Assembly: GCA_910575075.1 (NCBI GenBank)
Contig: CAJTCY010000009.1
Coordinates: 1 to 64,000 of the forward strand
Source of the DNA: Lachnospiraceae bacterium
GTDB lineage: Bacteria; Bacillota; Clostridia; Lachnospirales; Lachnospiraceae
Direction of reading: 5' to 3'
DNA length: 64,000 nt
The stretch's first letter is position 1. Each line of letters starts with the position of its first letter. The notes beneath the pieces were generated by a model, which saw only the letters and a list, made by a program, of their open reading frames with translations, did not search any database and had not been told where the DNA came from. Shown here piece by piece: positions 7,358 through 16,350 of this stretch. A program made the position numbers and the translations under genes.

Positions 7358-8107
7358 ATGGAATATATACGGGTAACAAAAGACAATATTGAGGAAGAAC
7401 ATATTTGCTGTGCCATATCGAACAACAAAGATGTTCAGGTATCTTCAAAAAAAGCGTGGATGATGAAATGCTTTGACGACGGGCTTGTTTTTTTGAAAAG
7501 CAAAGAGAGAGGAAAATGCTTTATTGAGTATATTCTGGCAGAAAATGCATGGGTTCCTATTATTGCGGAAAACTATATGTATATAGACTGCTTCTGGGTA
7601 TCAGGTTCATTCAAAGGGCATGGTTATGCAAATGATTTGCTGAATGAGTGTATCAAAGATTCCAAAGAAAAAGGCAAATCGGGGCTTTGCATTCTTTCTT
7701 CTGCAAAGAAGAAACCATTTTTGTCTGATCCGAAACACTTACTGCATAAAGGATTTGAGGTTGCTGATGTATCAGATGCCGGAATCAATCTTATGTATTT
7801 CCCTTTTGATGAAAAGGCTGTCATTCCCCAATTTACGGAATCAGCAAGACATCCGCATATTGAAGAAGAGGGTTATGTTCTGTACTATACAAACCAATGC
7901 CCTTTCAATGGCAAATATGTACCGGTTGTTGAACAGACTGCTTTGGAGAATGATATTCCGTTTAAGGCAATTCATATTCAAACCAAAGAACAGGCACAGG
8001 CTCTGCCAAGCCCATGTACATCTTACGTGATGTTTTACAAGGGAGAATTTCTTACCAATGAACAATTTAATGATAAGAAGTTTTTGAAAATGATACAGGC
8101 AAAATAG
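7358..8107 (+). CDS. YoaP-like GNAT acetyltransferase with thioredoxin-like C-terminal domain
   Basis: A 249-residue protein. Residues ~1-150 form a GNAT fold: VSGSFKGHGYANDLLNECI matches the acetyl-CoA binding loop, followed by GLCILSS and HKGFEVAD. Residues ~165-249 (YVLYYTNQCPFNGKYVPVVE onward) match the YoaP C-terminal domain, thioredoxin-like with a CPF site. It is in an operon with the DJ-1-like gene (SD TCGGAGGA). The substrate is unknown. Confidence 0.85.
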   Translation: MEYIRVTKDNIEEEHICCAISNNKDVQVSSKKAWMMKCFDDGLVFLKSKERGKCFIEYILAENAWVPIIAENYMYIDCFWVSGSFKGHGYANDLLNECIKDSKEKGKSGLCILSSAKKKPFLSDPKHLLHKGFEVADVSDAGINLMYFPFDEKAVIPQFTESARHPHIEEEGYVLYYTNQCPFNGKYVPVVEQTALENDIPFKAIHIQTKEQAQALPSPCTSYVMFYKGEFLTNEQFNDKKFLKMIQAK

Positions 8108-8316
8108 ATAACTTTTTTGAGGATACAGAAAATGTATATATGCTTTAAACTGGTTTTAAACTTAATTATGCTGTTTGCAATGATTTTAGCAGGATATACT
8201 ATTTAGAAAGCATCCGGCGTCAGATCTGGGGTCAAATAATGGTATAGCACACTGGCTTCATAAAAAACGCAGGCACATCCGGCCTTACAGGAGTCAATAA
8301 TTTCAGGAGCGCTGCT

Positions 8317-9093
8317 ATGAAAAAGAAAATATTAATGGTTATAACGGGTATCGTATTGGTTGGAATCGTAGGGATTTGGCTTTTGACAAAAAATAAGCCT
8401 GCTGAACAAATGATCGTTGATCGCTTAAACGAAGCAGTATCTCATTATACGGATATGAACATAAACGATGATGAGGCATATTCTCTGAAAGTCTCTGATA
8501 CGCAAATGCTGATAACGGCATATATGCCTGAATATACAATCTTTGGGGTTGCTATGGAGGAGTATACTGTCCGGCCAGGTCAAATGGATGAAACATTAAC
8601 GACAGAAAAGGAACAGGATCTGCCAATCTGTAATTTTGATAATGTATTACTCTATGATGAAAAAGCAGACAGATTTTATAATGTGAAATTCAAGGAAAAA
8701 GGCAACCCGGTCGTCCCTAATTTTACAGAGGCAAAAGAACTGGCTTATGAACTTGAGCTGCCAGACAGCGATGCGGTAGAACATATCTCTCTCAAAAAGA
8801 ATTCTGACAGTCCAGTCGTGATAAGCAGCAAAGAGGATATGGAAGGTATCTTGGATATTTTAGAAGAGATAAAACCTAAGACGAAGAGCGGCGGGATAGG
8901 TACGCCAGTCCATGTGGAAAACATTATCAATGCAGACTTTATCTGTAACGGGAATGTGATATGCAGGTTATTTTTATATGAAGATGAGGGGAAATATTTT
9001 ATTGAGCAAACGGACAACGGAGTCTATACGGTTTCTAAAGAAACGTATGATTTGGTAGATAATGAAATTTCATATATAAATGACGAACCGTAA
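8317..9093 (+). CDS. Membrane-anchored protein with DUF5301-like C-terminal domain
   Basis: A 258-residue protein with an uncleaved signal anchor at residues 4-23 (ILMVITGIVLVGIVGIWLLT) and the rest outside the membrane. The C-terminal ~110 residues (DSPVVISSKEDMEGILDILE through KYFIEQTDNGVYTVS) resemble DUF5301, a small Firmicutes domain of unknown function. No catalytic motif is visible. The 209-nt gap before it (8108-8316) has no recognisable gene. Start chosen at ATG with a CAGGAG site. Confidence 0.7.
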   Translation: MKKKILMVITGIVLVGIVGIWLLTKNKPAEQMIVDRLNEAVSHYTDMNINDDEAYSLKVSDTQMLITAYMPEYTIFGVAMEEYTVRPGQMDETLTTEKEQDLPICNFDNVLLYDEKADRFYNVKFKEKGNPVVPNFTEAKELAYELELPDSDAVEHISLKKNSDSPVVISSKEDMEGILDILEEIKPKTKSGGIGTPVHVENIINADFICNGNVICRLFLYEDEGKYFIEQTDNGVYTVSKETYDLVDNEISYINDEP

Positions 9094-9113
9094 GCGATGA
9101 AGGAGGTAAAAAG

Positions 9114-9221
9114 AATGCGTCTTTACATTTGTGGGAGCGTCTTGGTAATGAGAAGTGGTTTGTCATTTGTGGAATTGCCATTATCATCGTTGCTCCTGCC
9201 GCATTTTGTTACCAGGTTTAA
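9114..9221 (+). pseudogene. Fragment of a small membrane-protein gene
   Basis: One frame encodes HLWERLGNEKWF followed by VICGIAIIIVAPAAFCYQV and a stop, which reads like a genuine single-pass membrane protein. It has no start codon in frame; a ribosome-binding-like AGGAGG and an ATG lie just upstream in another frame, so the gene appears frameshifted at its start. Assignment is weak. Confidence 0.35.
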
Positions 9222-9472
9222 GAGAGATTGACAATACGCAATAAGCAGTAACATCTGTGTTCTCTCTAAATAGAATGTCTGGACGGCGGTTCTGGCTTGC
9301 AGCGGTCCTTTCAGCGGGCTATCCTATGGGACGCTGAAAAATAGTCCCTGTAGGTTTCCCGCAGGGACAGGGCTGTTTCGTTCATAAGCCGAGGAAAATC
9401 TGGGTGCGCCGACAATTCACACAGCAGGGCATTGTCCCCCCTCCCGCTTTTCCTGTCTATTTCGCCCAAAAA
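9222..9472. other. Intergenic stretch without a recognisable gene
   Basis: No open frame with coding character, tRNA or clear regulatory signal is seen. The composition is more GC-rich than the surroundings, suggesting residue of a mobile element, but nothing specific could be identified. Confidence 0.4.
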
Positions 9473-10060
9473 CTAAATATCTGTTTCTACAAAATGCACA
9501 GCAGAATTGTTCCAATATTTTTTGAAAACGCGGCTGTTCTTTTCGTCAAAATTTAGCTGGTACATTCTGAAAGTGACCAGAAAATTTTTGGGCTGCCATT
9601 GTTCCTCATAAGAATATTGATATTGCATACCCACTTGCTTCATAACGCCACCGCTCCGGGGGTTGTTTATGTCATGTGTCGCTGTGATAAAGGGCAGGCC
9701 ATCTTTTTTTACCTGCGCAACAACTGCTTTCCCGGCTTCCGTAACAATTCCCTGGTGCCAGAACTCTTTCCGGAGCCCATAGCCAAAATCATGACTTTCG
9801 TCCATTTCAACTTTTATATAGCCAATCGGATAATTATCCTCTTTCAAACAGATAGCATAAGCATAGGCTTGCGGCTTTCTATACTCTGCCGCATATCGTG
9901 CTTCAAAAAAAGCTCTTGCTTCCTCTATGTTTTTCAAGGGGAACCACGGTAAAAAAGTGTTGACATCTTCATCAATCAATATTAAGTACAGCGCATCTAT
10001 ATCATTTTCTGTAAATTTTCTTAGAATAAGCCTTTCGGTTTCCAACTGCGGTGTATTCAT
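9473..10060 (-). CDS. RimJ/RimL-type GNAT N-acetyltransferase
   Basis: A 195-residue acetyltransferase starting TPQLETERLILRKFTENDI, the hallmark opening of RimJ/RimL-like GNAT proteins. GYGLRKEFWHQGIVTEAG is the acetyl-CoA binding loop and NNPRSGGVMKQVGM the following helix. These enzymes acetylate protein N-termini, amines or small toxic compounds; the substrate is unknown. GGAGGG precedes the ATG. It stands alone on the minus strand between relic sequences, so it may have arrived with a mobile element. Confidence 0.88.
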   Translation of the reverse strand: MNTPQLETERLILRKFTENDIDALYLILIDEDVNTFLPWFPLKNIEEARAFFEARYAAEYRKPQAYAYAICLKEDNYPIGYIKVEMDESHDFGYGLRKEFWHQGIVTEAGKAVVAQVKKDGLPFITATHDINNPRSGGVMKQVGMQYQYSYEEQWQPKNFLVTFRMYQLNFDEKNSRVFKKYWNNSAVHFVETDI

Positions 10061-10349
10061 ATATCCCTCCAGATTTTATCATAATCGCTTGTGCCACTTA
10101 TTATATCACGATTCCGAGAGCGTGGAAATAGTGAGGTTTTCAGCCGGATTTTCTACTTCTTGGACATACGGCACAGGCGGTCAAAAAAGTATGGACTTAG
10201 GATTGTTCATGGATGACAAGCCTTTTGAAAAAAGAATAGCCGTCTGAAAAGGAATATCCTGTGGGAGTTGCAATTGATTTGCGGGGCTGCTGGCGGTATA
10301 ATAAGACAGTCAGCAGCTCCGTCTCTTTTTGTAAGAAAAGGAGCGACAA

Positions 10350-10475
10350 ATGAAAAAGCGGATAGACGCAATCTATACAGGATAATCGGTGGACAAAAAG
10401 GACAGCATTTTCATTAAAGGCCAGATCGAGTTTTGCAGATACGGACTGAATGGATTTCGGCAACATGACGGAACA
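10350..10475 (+). pseudogene. 5' stub of a large serine recombinase gene
   Basis: From an ATG with a GGAG site the frame reads KKRIDAIYTG, a stop, then SVDKKDSIFIKGQIEFCRYG. Large serine recombinases of clostridial integrative elements commonly start with YARQSVDKKDSISIESQIEFCKYE, so this is the N-terminal end of such a gene with the catalytic-serine region interrupted by a stop. It breaks off at the left end of a MITE-like element. The rest of the recombinase is absent. The 290 nt before it (10061-10349) show no gene. Confidence 0.7.
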
Positions 10476-10641
10476 CTAGTACAACGAATATTAAGTAATT
10501 AACATCTTCACTTGCCTAATTGTCCAGCTACTATGTCAGAAAACCTAGCCGTAGCCACCGCTACGCCGTCGTTTTTCTTCCTTGTATCTGAAACAATTAT
10601 CCTGCGTGAATATATCAAAGACTTAATTTTCGTTGTACTAG
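10476..10641. mobile_element. 166-bp MITE-like element with 21-bp terminal inverted repeats
   Basis: The ends, 10476-10496 and 10621-10641, are inverted repeats matching at 20 of 21 positions (CTAGTACAACGAA at the outside). The interior encodes no protein and has a hairpin around GTAGC-cacc-GCTAC. Size and structure fit a miniature inverted-repeat element. No clear target-site duplication is visible. It ends 23 bp before the response-regulator start and interrupts the recombinase stub. Confidence 0.65.
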
Positions 10642-10664
10642 AAATAAAAGGAGAGTACTGTTAA

Positions 10665-11369
10665 GTGAATAAATATAAAATTATGCTCGTAGATGATGAG
10701 TCAGATATATTAGGATTACTTGAAAAAGCACTAAACATAGAGGGGTTTCATAACATTGTTAAAGTTGATAAAGGGATGCTGGCTGTAACAACATGCAGGG
10801 AAATTCAGCCAGATATTATTATTTTAGATGTTATGCTGCCGGATATAGACGGGTATGAAGTGTGTAAACAGATCCGGGAATTTTCTCATTGTCCGGTTAT
10901 TTTTCTTTCTTCTAAAAATGATGAATTGGATAAAATACTTGGCTTAGCTGTCGGCGGCGACGACTATGTCACAAAGCCATTCAGTCCAAAAGAAATAGCG
11001 TACAGGGTGAAAGCCGGGCTGCGCCGTATGGAATACAGTCAAGCTCCTATAGAGGATTTTTCTATTAAAATCGGTGAGCTGATGATAGACACTGACGGCT
11101 GCAGGGTAATAAAGAGCGGCAAGGAAATTGGACTAACCGCGCGGGAATTTGAGATTTTACGGTATTTGGCGGAGAATTTAGGGCGGGTAATCAGCCGTGA
11201 ACGTTTATATGAAACTGTTTGGGGTGAGGACAGTTTTGGATGTGATAATACGATGATGGTACACATCCGCCATTTGCGTGAAAAGTTGGAGGAAAATCCC
11301 GCAGCGCCTCAATATATTATCACGATGAAAGGTTTAGGTTATAAGTTGGTAAATCCATATGAGAAATAA
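10665..11369 (+). CDS. OmpR-family response regulator
   Basis: A 234-residue regulator: receiver domain (residues 1-115) with acidic pair D10-D11, phosphoacceptor D55 in IIILDVMLPD and the conserved Lys in DDYVTKPF; winged-helix DNA-binding domain (~130-232) with LTAREFEILRYLAENLGRV and MVHIRHLREKLE. The start is GTG. It overlaps the kinase gene by 11 nt and lies upstream of an ABC-2 transporter pair, suggesting control of that transporter, as in antimicrobial-peptide response modules. The MITE-like element directly upstream may have replaced or altered its promoter. Confidence 0.93.
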   Translation: MNKYKIMLVDDESDILGLLEKALNIEGFHNIVKVDKGMLAVTTCREIQPDIIILDVMLPDIDGYEVCKQIREFSHCPVIFLSSKNDELDKILGLAVGGDDYVTKPFSPKEIAYRVKAGLRRMEYSQAPIEDFSIKIGELMIDTDGCRVIKSGKEIGLTAREFEILRYLAENLGRVISRERLYETVWGEDSFGCDNTMMVHIRHLREKLEENPAAPQYIITMKGLGYKLVNPYEK

Positions 11370-12774
11370 AAAGAAACGAAGTCCATTTATAAGAATATTT
11401 GTTTTCGTGTCAGTATTATTTCTTTTTGCTGTTGTTATTGCAATCGGAATGTTCTACTACATTTTCGGAATCACTGAGCCGGAAGGTCTGAGCCTGGCGT
11501 CGTGGCCAGATAGATTTACAGATAATTTTTCAGTATGGATAGAGAATGATAACGGGAAAATTAAAATAGAAGAAATAGGGCTGCAGCGGCTGGATGAATA
11601 CGGGCTGTGGCTTCAGGTCATTGACGAAACAGGACAGGAAATTTTTTGCCATAATAAACCTGAGAGTTATCCAGTCAGATACTCTGCATCTGAACTGATT
11701 TCACTTAGCACAGGTGCCTATGAGCAGGGAAATACCGTTTTTGTTGACAGTTATAAAAATTCTGAAGAAACGTGGAGTTATTTGATTGGGTTTCCTTATG
11801 CGATAGGGAAGCATATGCTTTATTATAATGGAGAGAATGTGGGGCGGCTTTCTCCATTGTTCCGCATGGGAATATTCTTCATTTTGTGTTCTGTTCTTCT
11901 GTTCGTGATCTGTTATGGTTTTTGGCTTACCGGACATCTCGGTAAAATAGCAAAAGGTATTGGGGATATTTCAATGCGTTTCTATACCCCGCTGCCTGAA
12001 AAAGGAGTATTCAGAGAAATTTATGGGGCACTTAACAGGATGGATACAGAAATCTGCCGCAGTGATAAGGTTTGGCAGGATACGGAACGGTTACGCAGAG
12101 AGTGGATTGCCAATATTACGCATGATTTGAAAACGCCGCTCTCACCAATTAAGGGCTATGCAGAATTACTTATGGACAATCCTGCTCCTGACGGTGAAGT
12201 TATACAGGAATATGGTAGAATTATCTTAAAAAATGTGAATTATACAGAAAAAATGATTAACGATTTAAAACTGACCTATCAGCTGGATTCAGGTGCAGTG
12301 CCATACCACCCACAGACGGTACGCTTTGTGCGTTTCCTGAAAGAACTGGTTATTGATATTATAAATGATCCCGCCTTCTCTGATCGAAGTATCGAGTTTG
12401 AAAGCGATATTCAGGAATGTGAGGTCTGCATTGACATTGATTTATTGCGACGTGCTGTGAATAATCTTATCATCAATGCGCTGACACATAACCCACCCGA
12501 AACAAAAGCGACAATCAGTATAGGTCTGGGCTCAACACATGGAATATGGATTTGTATTTCCGATAACGGAACAGGTATGAGTGATAAGGAACGGCTGGAA
12601 CTGTTTAACAGGTATTACAGAGGGACAAACACGAAAGAAAAACCAGAGGGAAGCGGTCTTGGACTTGCGATTGCAAAACAGATTATAACACTCCACAATG
12701 GAAATATTACGGTTACAAGCAAACAAGGGGAAGGGACACGGTTTACGATCGTTCTTCCTTTGGAGAATCAATAA
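11359..12774 (+). CDS. Sensor histidine kinase, partner of the adjacent regulator
   Basis: A 471-residue membrane kinase: TM1 ~11-33, an extracytoplasmic sensor of ~135 residues, TM2 ~170-190, a HAMP-like linker, HisKA with EWIANITHDLKTPLSPIKGY (phosphoacceptor His) and HATPase_c with NNLIINALTHN, ISDNGTGM and GSGLGLAIAKQI. It starts inside the regulator stop region, so translation is coupled. The sensor part has no recognised fold. The signal may be an envelope-active compound, given the ABC transporter downstream. Confidence 0.93.
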   Translation: MRNKKKRSPFIRIFVFVSVLFLFAVVIAIGMFYYIFGITEPEGLSLASWPDRFTDNFSVWIENDNGKIKIEEIGLQRLDEYGLWLQVIDETGQEIFCHNKPESYPVRYSASELISLSTGAYEQGNTVFVDSYKNSEETWSYLIGFPYAIGKHMLYYNGENVGRLSPLFRMGIFFILCSVLLFVICYGFWLTGHLGKIAKGIGDISMRFYTPLPEKGVFREIYGALNRMDTEICRSDKVWQDTERLRREWIANITHDLKTPLSPIKGYAELLMDNPAPDGEVIQEYGRIILKNVNYTEKMINDLKLTYQLDSGAVPYHPQTVRFVRFLKELVIDIINDPAFSDRSIEFESDIQECEVCIDIDLLRRAVNNLIINALTHNPPETKATISIGLGSTHGIWICISDNGTGMSDKERLELFNRYYRGTNTKEKPEGSGLGLAIAKQIITLHNGNITVTSKQGEGTRFTIVLPLENQ

Positions 12775-12869
12775 CTTAAGTTTCCTTAATTGCTGAATGG
12801 CATATGTTCCCCAGAGGGTATAGAGATAACTTAAGATGAAATTAAGATACAAAAAAGCACTGCCTAAGA

Positions 12870-12909
12870 TAGATGATTTATGCTAATAGCAAGGTCATCT
12901 ATTTTTTTA
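12870..12909 (+). terminator. Terminator of the two-component operon
   Basis: TAGATGA (12870-12876) pairs with TCATCTA (12895-12901), with TGCT-aat-AGCA as inner stem, followed by a run of seven T. Confidence 0.75.
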
Positions 12910-12965
12910 TCTTATTAGGAAAAACCTTGTCACACTAAAGCGTGAAAGTGCCTTCCTATAAGATA
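12909..12965 (+). repeat. Dispersed palindromic repeat, copy A
   Basis: TATCTTATTAGGAA...TTCCTATAAGATA palindrome enclosing CCTTGTCACACTAAAGCGTGAAAG. It is one of five related copies in this window (others at 24997, 41123, 41269, 46462), all in the same orientation and all directly behind terminator hairpins. Function unknown. Confidence 0.7.
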
Positions 12966-13020
12966 AAAAACAGAATCTAACTGTCCTAAGGAATCCCCCG
13001 TGCAAGCACGGTACCCCTTA

Positions 13021-13137
13021 GGACAAATCCGCACTCGTGCAAGAAGAAATATGTCGCTGAAGCGACTGCACTCGGTGCGGCAAACCGTCCAAGTCCCTCA
13101 TGAATGAGGGATTTAGGGAGTTGATGCGGACTTGTCC
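13021..13137 (+). repeat. Structured intergenic element with 13-bp inverted ends
   Basis: GGACAAATCCGCA (13021-13033) and TGCGGACTTGTCC (13125-13137) are inverted repeats with one mismatch. The interior holds further small hairpins (GTCGCTgaAGCGAC; TCCCTCATgaATGAGGGA). A separate hairpin, CCTAAGG...CCTTAGG with inner CCGTGCaaGCACGG, lies just before it. It could be an attenuator for the ABC operon or a small non-autonomous element. No protein is encoded. Confidence 0.5.
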
Positions 13138-13165
13138 GCTTTGTTCTATTATTAGGAGGTTTTGT

Positions 13166-14050
13166 ATGGAATTACAGTTGCAAGATTTAAGAAAGCAGTA
13201 CGGAGAAAAATGTGCTGTCAACAATGTAAACGCCAATTTAGTGCCGGGGGTATATGGGCTGCTTGGCGCAAACGGTGCGGGCAAGACAACGCTGATGCGG
13301 ATGATATGCGGTGTTCTGAAACCAACTTCGGGAAGCATCCGTTTAAATGGAAAAACAATCGGACAATTAGGCGAGAGGTATTATACTCGCCTGGGGTATA
13401 TGCCGCAGTATTTTGGCTTTTATCCTGATTTCACCGCCCGTGAATTTATGCTGTATATGGCGGCAGTGAAGGGGCTCGATAAAAAGAAGGCAAAAAATCG
13501 GACAGAGGATTTACTCCAGATGGTAAACCTGGCCGATGTGGCAGATAAAAAGATAAAGTCCTATTCTGGAGGGATGAAACAGCGTCTCGGAATCGCACAG
13601 GCTGAACTGAACAACCCGTCTATCCTGATATTGGATGAACCTACGGCAGGACTTGACCCCAAAGAAAGAGTGCGTTTCCGCAATCTTATTTCAAATTTTG
13701 CAAAAGAAAAGATTGTTATTTTATCCACCCATATCGTTTCTGATGTTTCTTATATTGCAGATACCATTTTAATGATGAAGCAAGGAAGCTTTCTTCTGCA
13801 GGAGGGGATGGATACGGTTACAGACAGTATCAGAGGCAAAGTATGGGAGCTCTTAGTTGATGAAAGGACTGCTGCAAAATACAGCAGGGATTTTTCTGTT
13901 GTGAACCTTCATCACGAAAACAATATGGTGCGGCTTCGTATAATAGAGGAATCTGCGCCGAGGGAAGATGCACAGTCTGTAGAGCCGAGTTTGGAAGATT
14001 TATTTTTGTATTATTTTGGTGAAGAAACCAAGAGGCAGGAGGAAAGGTAA
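13166..14050 (+). CDS. ABC transporter ATP-binding protein
   Basis: A 294-residue ATPase of the ABC-2 (drug/bacteriocin-type) group: Walker A GANGAGKTT, Q-loop PQYFGFYPDFTAREF, signature YSGGMKQRLGIAQAE, Walker B ILILDEPTAGLD and H-loop STHIVSD. A ~70-residue C-terminal extension follows. The ATG at 13166 has TTAGGAGG and is preferred over upstream in-frame codons. The permease gene starts 1 nt after its stop. With the two-component system upstream this is a plausible export or immunity module against a membrane-active compound. Confidence 0.93.
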   Translation: MELQLQDLRKQYGEKCAVNNVNANLVPGVYGLLGANGAGKTTLMRMICGVLKPTSGSIRLNGKTIGQLGERYYTRLGYMPQYFGFYPDFTAREFMLYMAAVKGLDKKKAKNRTEDLLQMVNLADVADKKIKSYSGGMKQRLGIAQAELNNPSILILDEPTAGLDPKERVRFRNLISNFAKEKIVILSTHIVSDVSYIADTILMMKQGSFLLQEGMDTVTDSIRGKVWELLVDERTAAKYSRDFSVVNLHHENNMVRLRIIEESAPREDAQSVEPSLEDLFLYYFGEETKRQEER

Positions 14051-14051
14051 T

Positions 14052-15278
14052 ATGTTGGTAAAATATGAGTTTTTGAAAATACTGCGTAAAAAGTCTACCT
14101 TAATCGTTATGGCAGTCAGTTTGATTTTAACGGGATTTCTTTTCGGGCTGCCCGTTATGCAATATCAAATATATAATCAGGATGGCGTCATAAAAGGGGC
14201 AGAGGGAATTGCCTGGGAAAAGGAGCAGTCTGCAGAGTTGTCTGTTCCTTTGTCTGAAGAGTATGTTGCTGAAACAATTCGGGAAGTGCAGGGGCTTTTT
14301 GAAAACCCTGATAATGTAGGATATGACGGAAATGAGAAGTTTTTAATTGGCGATGCCTATTGGAATAAAGTTGCACAACGGGAAAAATTGCTTAACCTGA
14401 TTGCAAACACTTACAGTAAGCCAAACGAAATTTTGGGTTATAACAATCTCCCTGATTTGGATATAAAAGACGGGGCGTCCTTTTATCAGGCGATGGAAGC
14501 GAAGATACAAACGCTGCTGGGCGATTCATCCCGGGCGTTATCCCAGGAACAAAAGGAGTATTGGGGCAGTATGGCGGGCAGGGTAAACACGCCTCTGCAA
14601 TATGGATATTACGGAGGATGGGAAGTCATTATAAGCAGCTTTGAACTTTTGATGTTCTCACTATTGGCCATCTGCATTGTGGTTGCCCCTGTTTTTTCGG
14701 GTGAATATCAGTCGGGAACAGATGCGGTAATTTTATCTGCAAAGTATGGAAAAACAAAACTGGCAACAGCCAAAATCACGGCATCGCTTTTATTTGGAAC
14801 GGCTGCGTTTATACTCCATATTGCTGTGGCATGTATTGGGCCGCTTGCAGCGTTTGGAGCAGATGGCTGGAATCTTCCATTGCAGATTGCAAATACGGTA
14901 ATCCCTTACCCATTTACATTTTTACAAGCTGTTCTTATCAATATTGGCATTGTTTATCTGGTGCTCGTTGCCATGATTGGACTGACGCTCCTTTTGTCTG
15001 CAAAAGTGAAAAGTCCTTATCTTGTGCTGATTATCCTTGTTCCCGTACTGTTCATTCCCATGTTCCTGACGCCGAACGGAACAACCGGAGCGTATAATCT
15101 GACATTGTTTTTGCTGCCATACCGCTCTACAATGCCGGAATTCGGCAAATATATTTCATACCAATTCGGCGGCCTGGTTTTAGACGCACTCACTGTAAGG
15201 GCAATCGTATATGCTTTTTTAATAATAATTATGCTGCCGTTAGCGAAATTAGGATTTAAAAAACATCAGGTTGCGTAA
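14052..15278 (+). CDS. ABC-2 type permease
   Basis: A 408-residue membrane protein beginning MLVKYEFLKILRKKSTLIVM, the usual start of ABC-2 permeases, with TM1 ~17-37, a ~160-residue extracytoplasmic region and five further helices between ~195 and 405. It is the partner of the ATPase immediately upstream (GAGGAAAGG ribosome site inside the ATPase end). The substrate is not evident. The frame is also open upstream to a TTG at 14016, but that would overlap the ATPase without need. Confidence 0.88.
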   Translation: MLVKYEFLKILRKKSTLIVMAVSLILTGFLFGLPVMQYQIYNQDGVIKGAEGIAWEKEQSAELSVPLSEEYVAETIREVQGLFENPDNVGYDGNEKFLIGDAYWNKVAQREKLLNLIANTYSKPNEILGYNNLPDLDIKDGASFYQAMEAKIQTLLGDSSRALSQEQKEYWGSMAGRVNTPLQYGYYGGWEVIISSFELLMFSLLAICIVVAPVFSGEYQSGTDAVILSAKYGKTKLATAKITASLLFGTAAFILHIAVACIGPLAAFGADGWNLPLQIANTVIPYPFTFLQAVLINIGIVYLVLVAMIGLTLLLSAKVKSPYLVLIILVPVLFIPMFLTPNGTTGAYNLTLFLLPYRSTMPEFGKYISYQFGGLVLDALTVRAIVYAFLIIIMLPLAKLGFKKHQVA

Positions 15279-15329
15279 GGAGAAACGTTATGAAATAAGG
15301 TAAGCGTCAAATAAGCAGACGGGTTAAAA

Positions 15330-15392
15330 AACAAGCATATCCACCAGAAGTTCCTTTGCTGAAAACACGGAACCCTGTGGGATATGCTTGTT
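15330..15392 (+). repeat. 63-bp palindromic repeat, copy 1
   Basis: AACAAGCATATCC and GGATATGCTTGTT form a 13-bp perfect stem around a ~37-nt interior, followed by TTGG. The same element occurs in inverted orientation at 53565-53628 (roughly four bases in five identical). It may serve as the terminator for the ABC operon, but its recurrence next to an IS relic suggests a mobile palindrome. Confidence 0.65.
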
Positions 15393-15452
15393 TTGGTATA
15401 GAAGCCTTAAAAATCGGTATTAACCGACAAGCCCATCAGTTTTTGTCATCTC

Positions 15453-16181
15453 CTATTTAATTTGTGACAAGGCGTCTTCATCAGCTACAATAGTTACATC
15501 TCCATGAAGCTGAAGAACGGAAGCTGGAACTTGTGGGGTAATAGGGCCGCAAATGACTTTTTTGAGGATTTCAGCTTTTTCTTTGCCGCTCACAACAACA
15601 ACTATTTTTTTGGCAAGCATAATGCTTCTGATTCCCATGGTGTACGCCTGGCGAGGCACATCTGCCTCAGAGTCAAAGAAACGCTTATTTGCGTTTATCG
15701 TACTGGGAGTAAGGTCTACGCAGTGAGTGCCGCTGGGAAATGTGTCGGAGGGCTCGTTAAATCCGATATGGCCATTATGACCAAGCCCAAGAAGCTGCAG
15801 ATCAACACCCGCGCAGTTCTCAATAATTTCATCGTAGTCTCTGCAGGCCTTTTCAGAATCGGGTTCTAATCCATCTGGGACAAAGGTGCGTGATTTGTCA
15901 ATATTAATGTGGTCAAAGAAATTTGTATTCATAAAATAGCGGTAGCTCTGGTTATTTTCACGATTAAGTCCTTTGTATTCATCCAGATTGATGCTGGACA
16001 CTCTGGAAAAATCTAAATCTCCTTTTTTATACCATTCAATTAACTTTTCATAAGTGCCTATTGGAGAAGAACCTGTGGCGAGTCCAAGGATACAGTCAGG
16101 TTTCATTACAACCTGAGCACGAATTATGTTTGCTGCTTTTCGGCTTAAATCTTTATAATCTTTTGCTCTGCATATTTTCAT
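15453..16181 (-). CDS. nagB: Glucosamine-6-phosphate deaminase
   Basis: A 242-residue cytosolic enzyme converting glucosamine-6-P to fructose-6-P and ammonia, the last step of amino-sugar and sialic-acid degradation. Signatures: LGLATGSSPIGTYEKLIEWY (phosphate binding), SSINLDEYKGL (catalytic Asp) and LGLGHNGHIGFNEP (catalytic His and Asn). Full family length. It is divergent from the nan operon across a shared 356-bp regulatory region. The start follows an AAAGGAA-type site on the minus strand. Confidence 0.97.
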   Translation of the reverse strand: MKICRAKDYKDLSRKAANIIRAQVVMKPDCILGLATGSSPIGTYEKLIEWYKKGDLDFSRVSSINLDEYKGLNRENNQSYRYFMNTNFFDHINIDKSRTFVPDGLEPDSEKACRDYDEIIENCAGVDLQLLGLGHNGHIGFNEPSDTFPSGTHCVDLTPSTINANKRFFDSEADVPRQAYTMGIRSIMLAKKIVVVVSGKEKAEILKKVICGPITPQVPASVLQLHGDVTIVADEDALSQIK

Positions 16182-16350
16182 AAAATTTAAATTCCTTTCT
16201 TTTAGACATTTATAGGTGCCTTTGATTATATCGAAGGATTTGCTGGTTTACAAACATACAGGGGTTGATGCTTGAAAACTCTGTTTATAATGTCTTTTTT
16301 CTTTAAGTATAACATCAAAAATAATATTTTCAATAAAAATCGTGATAAAT

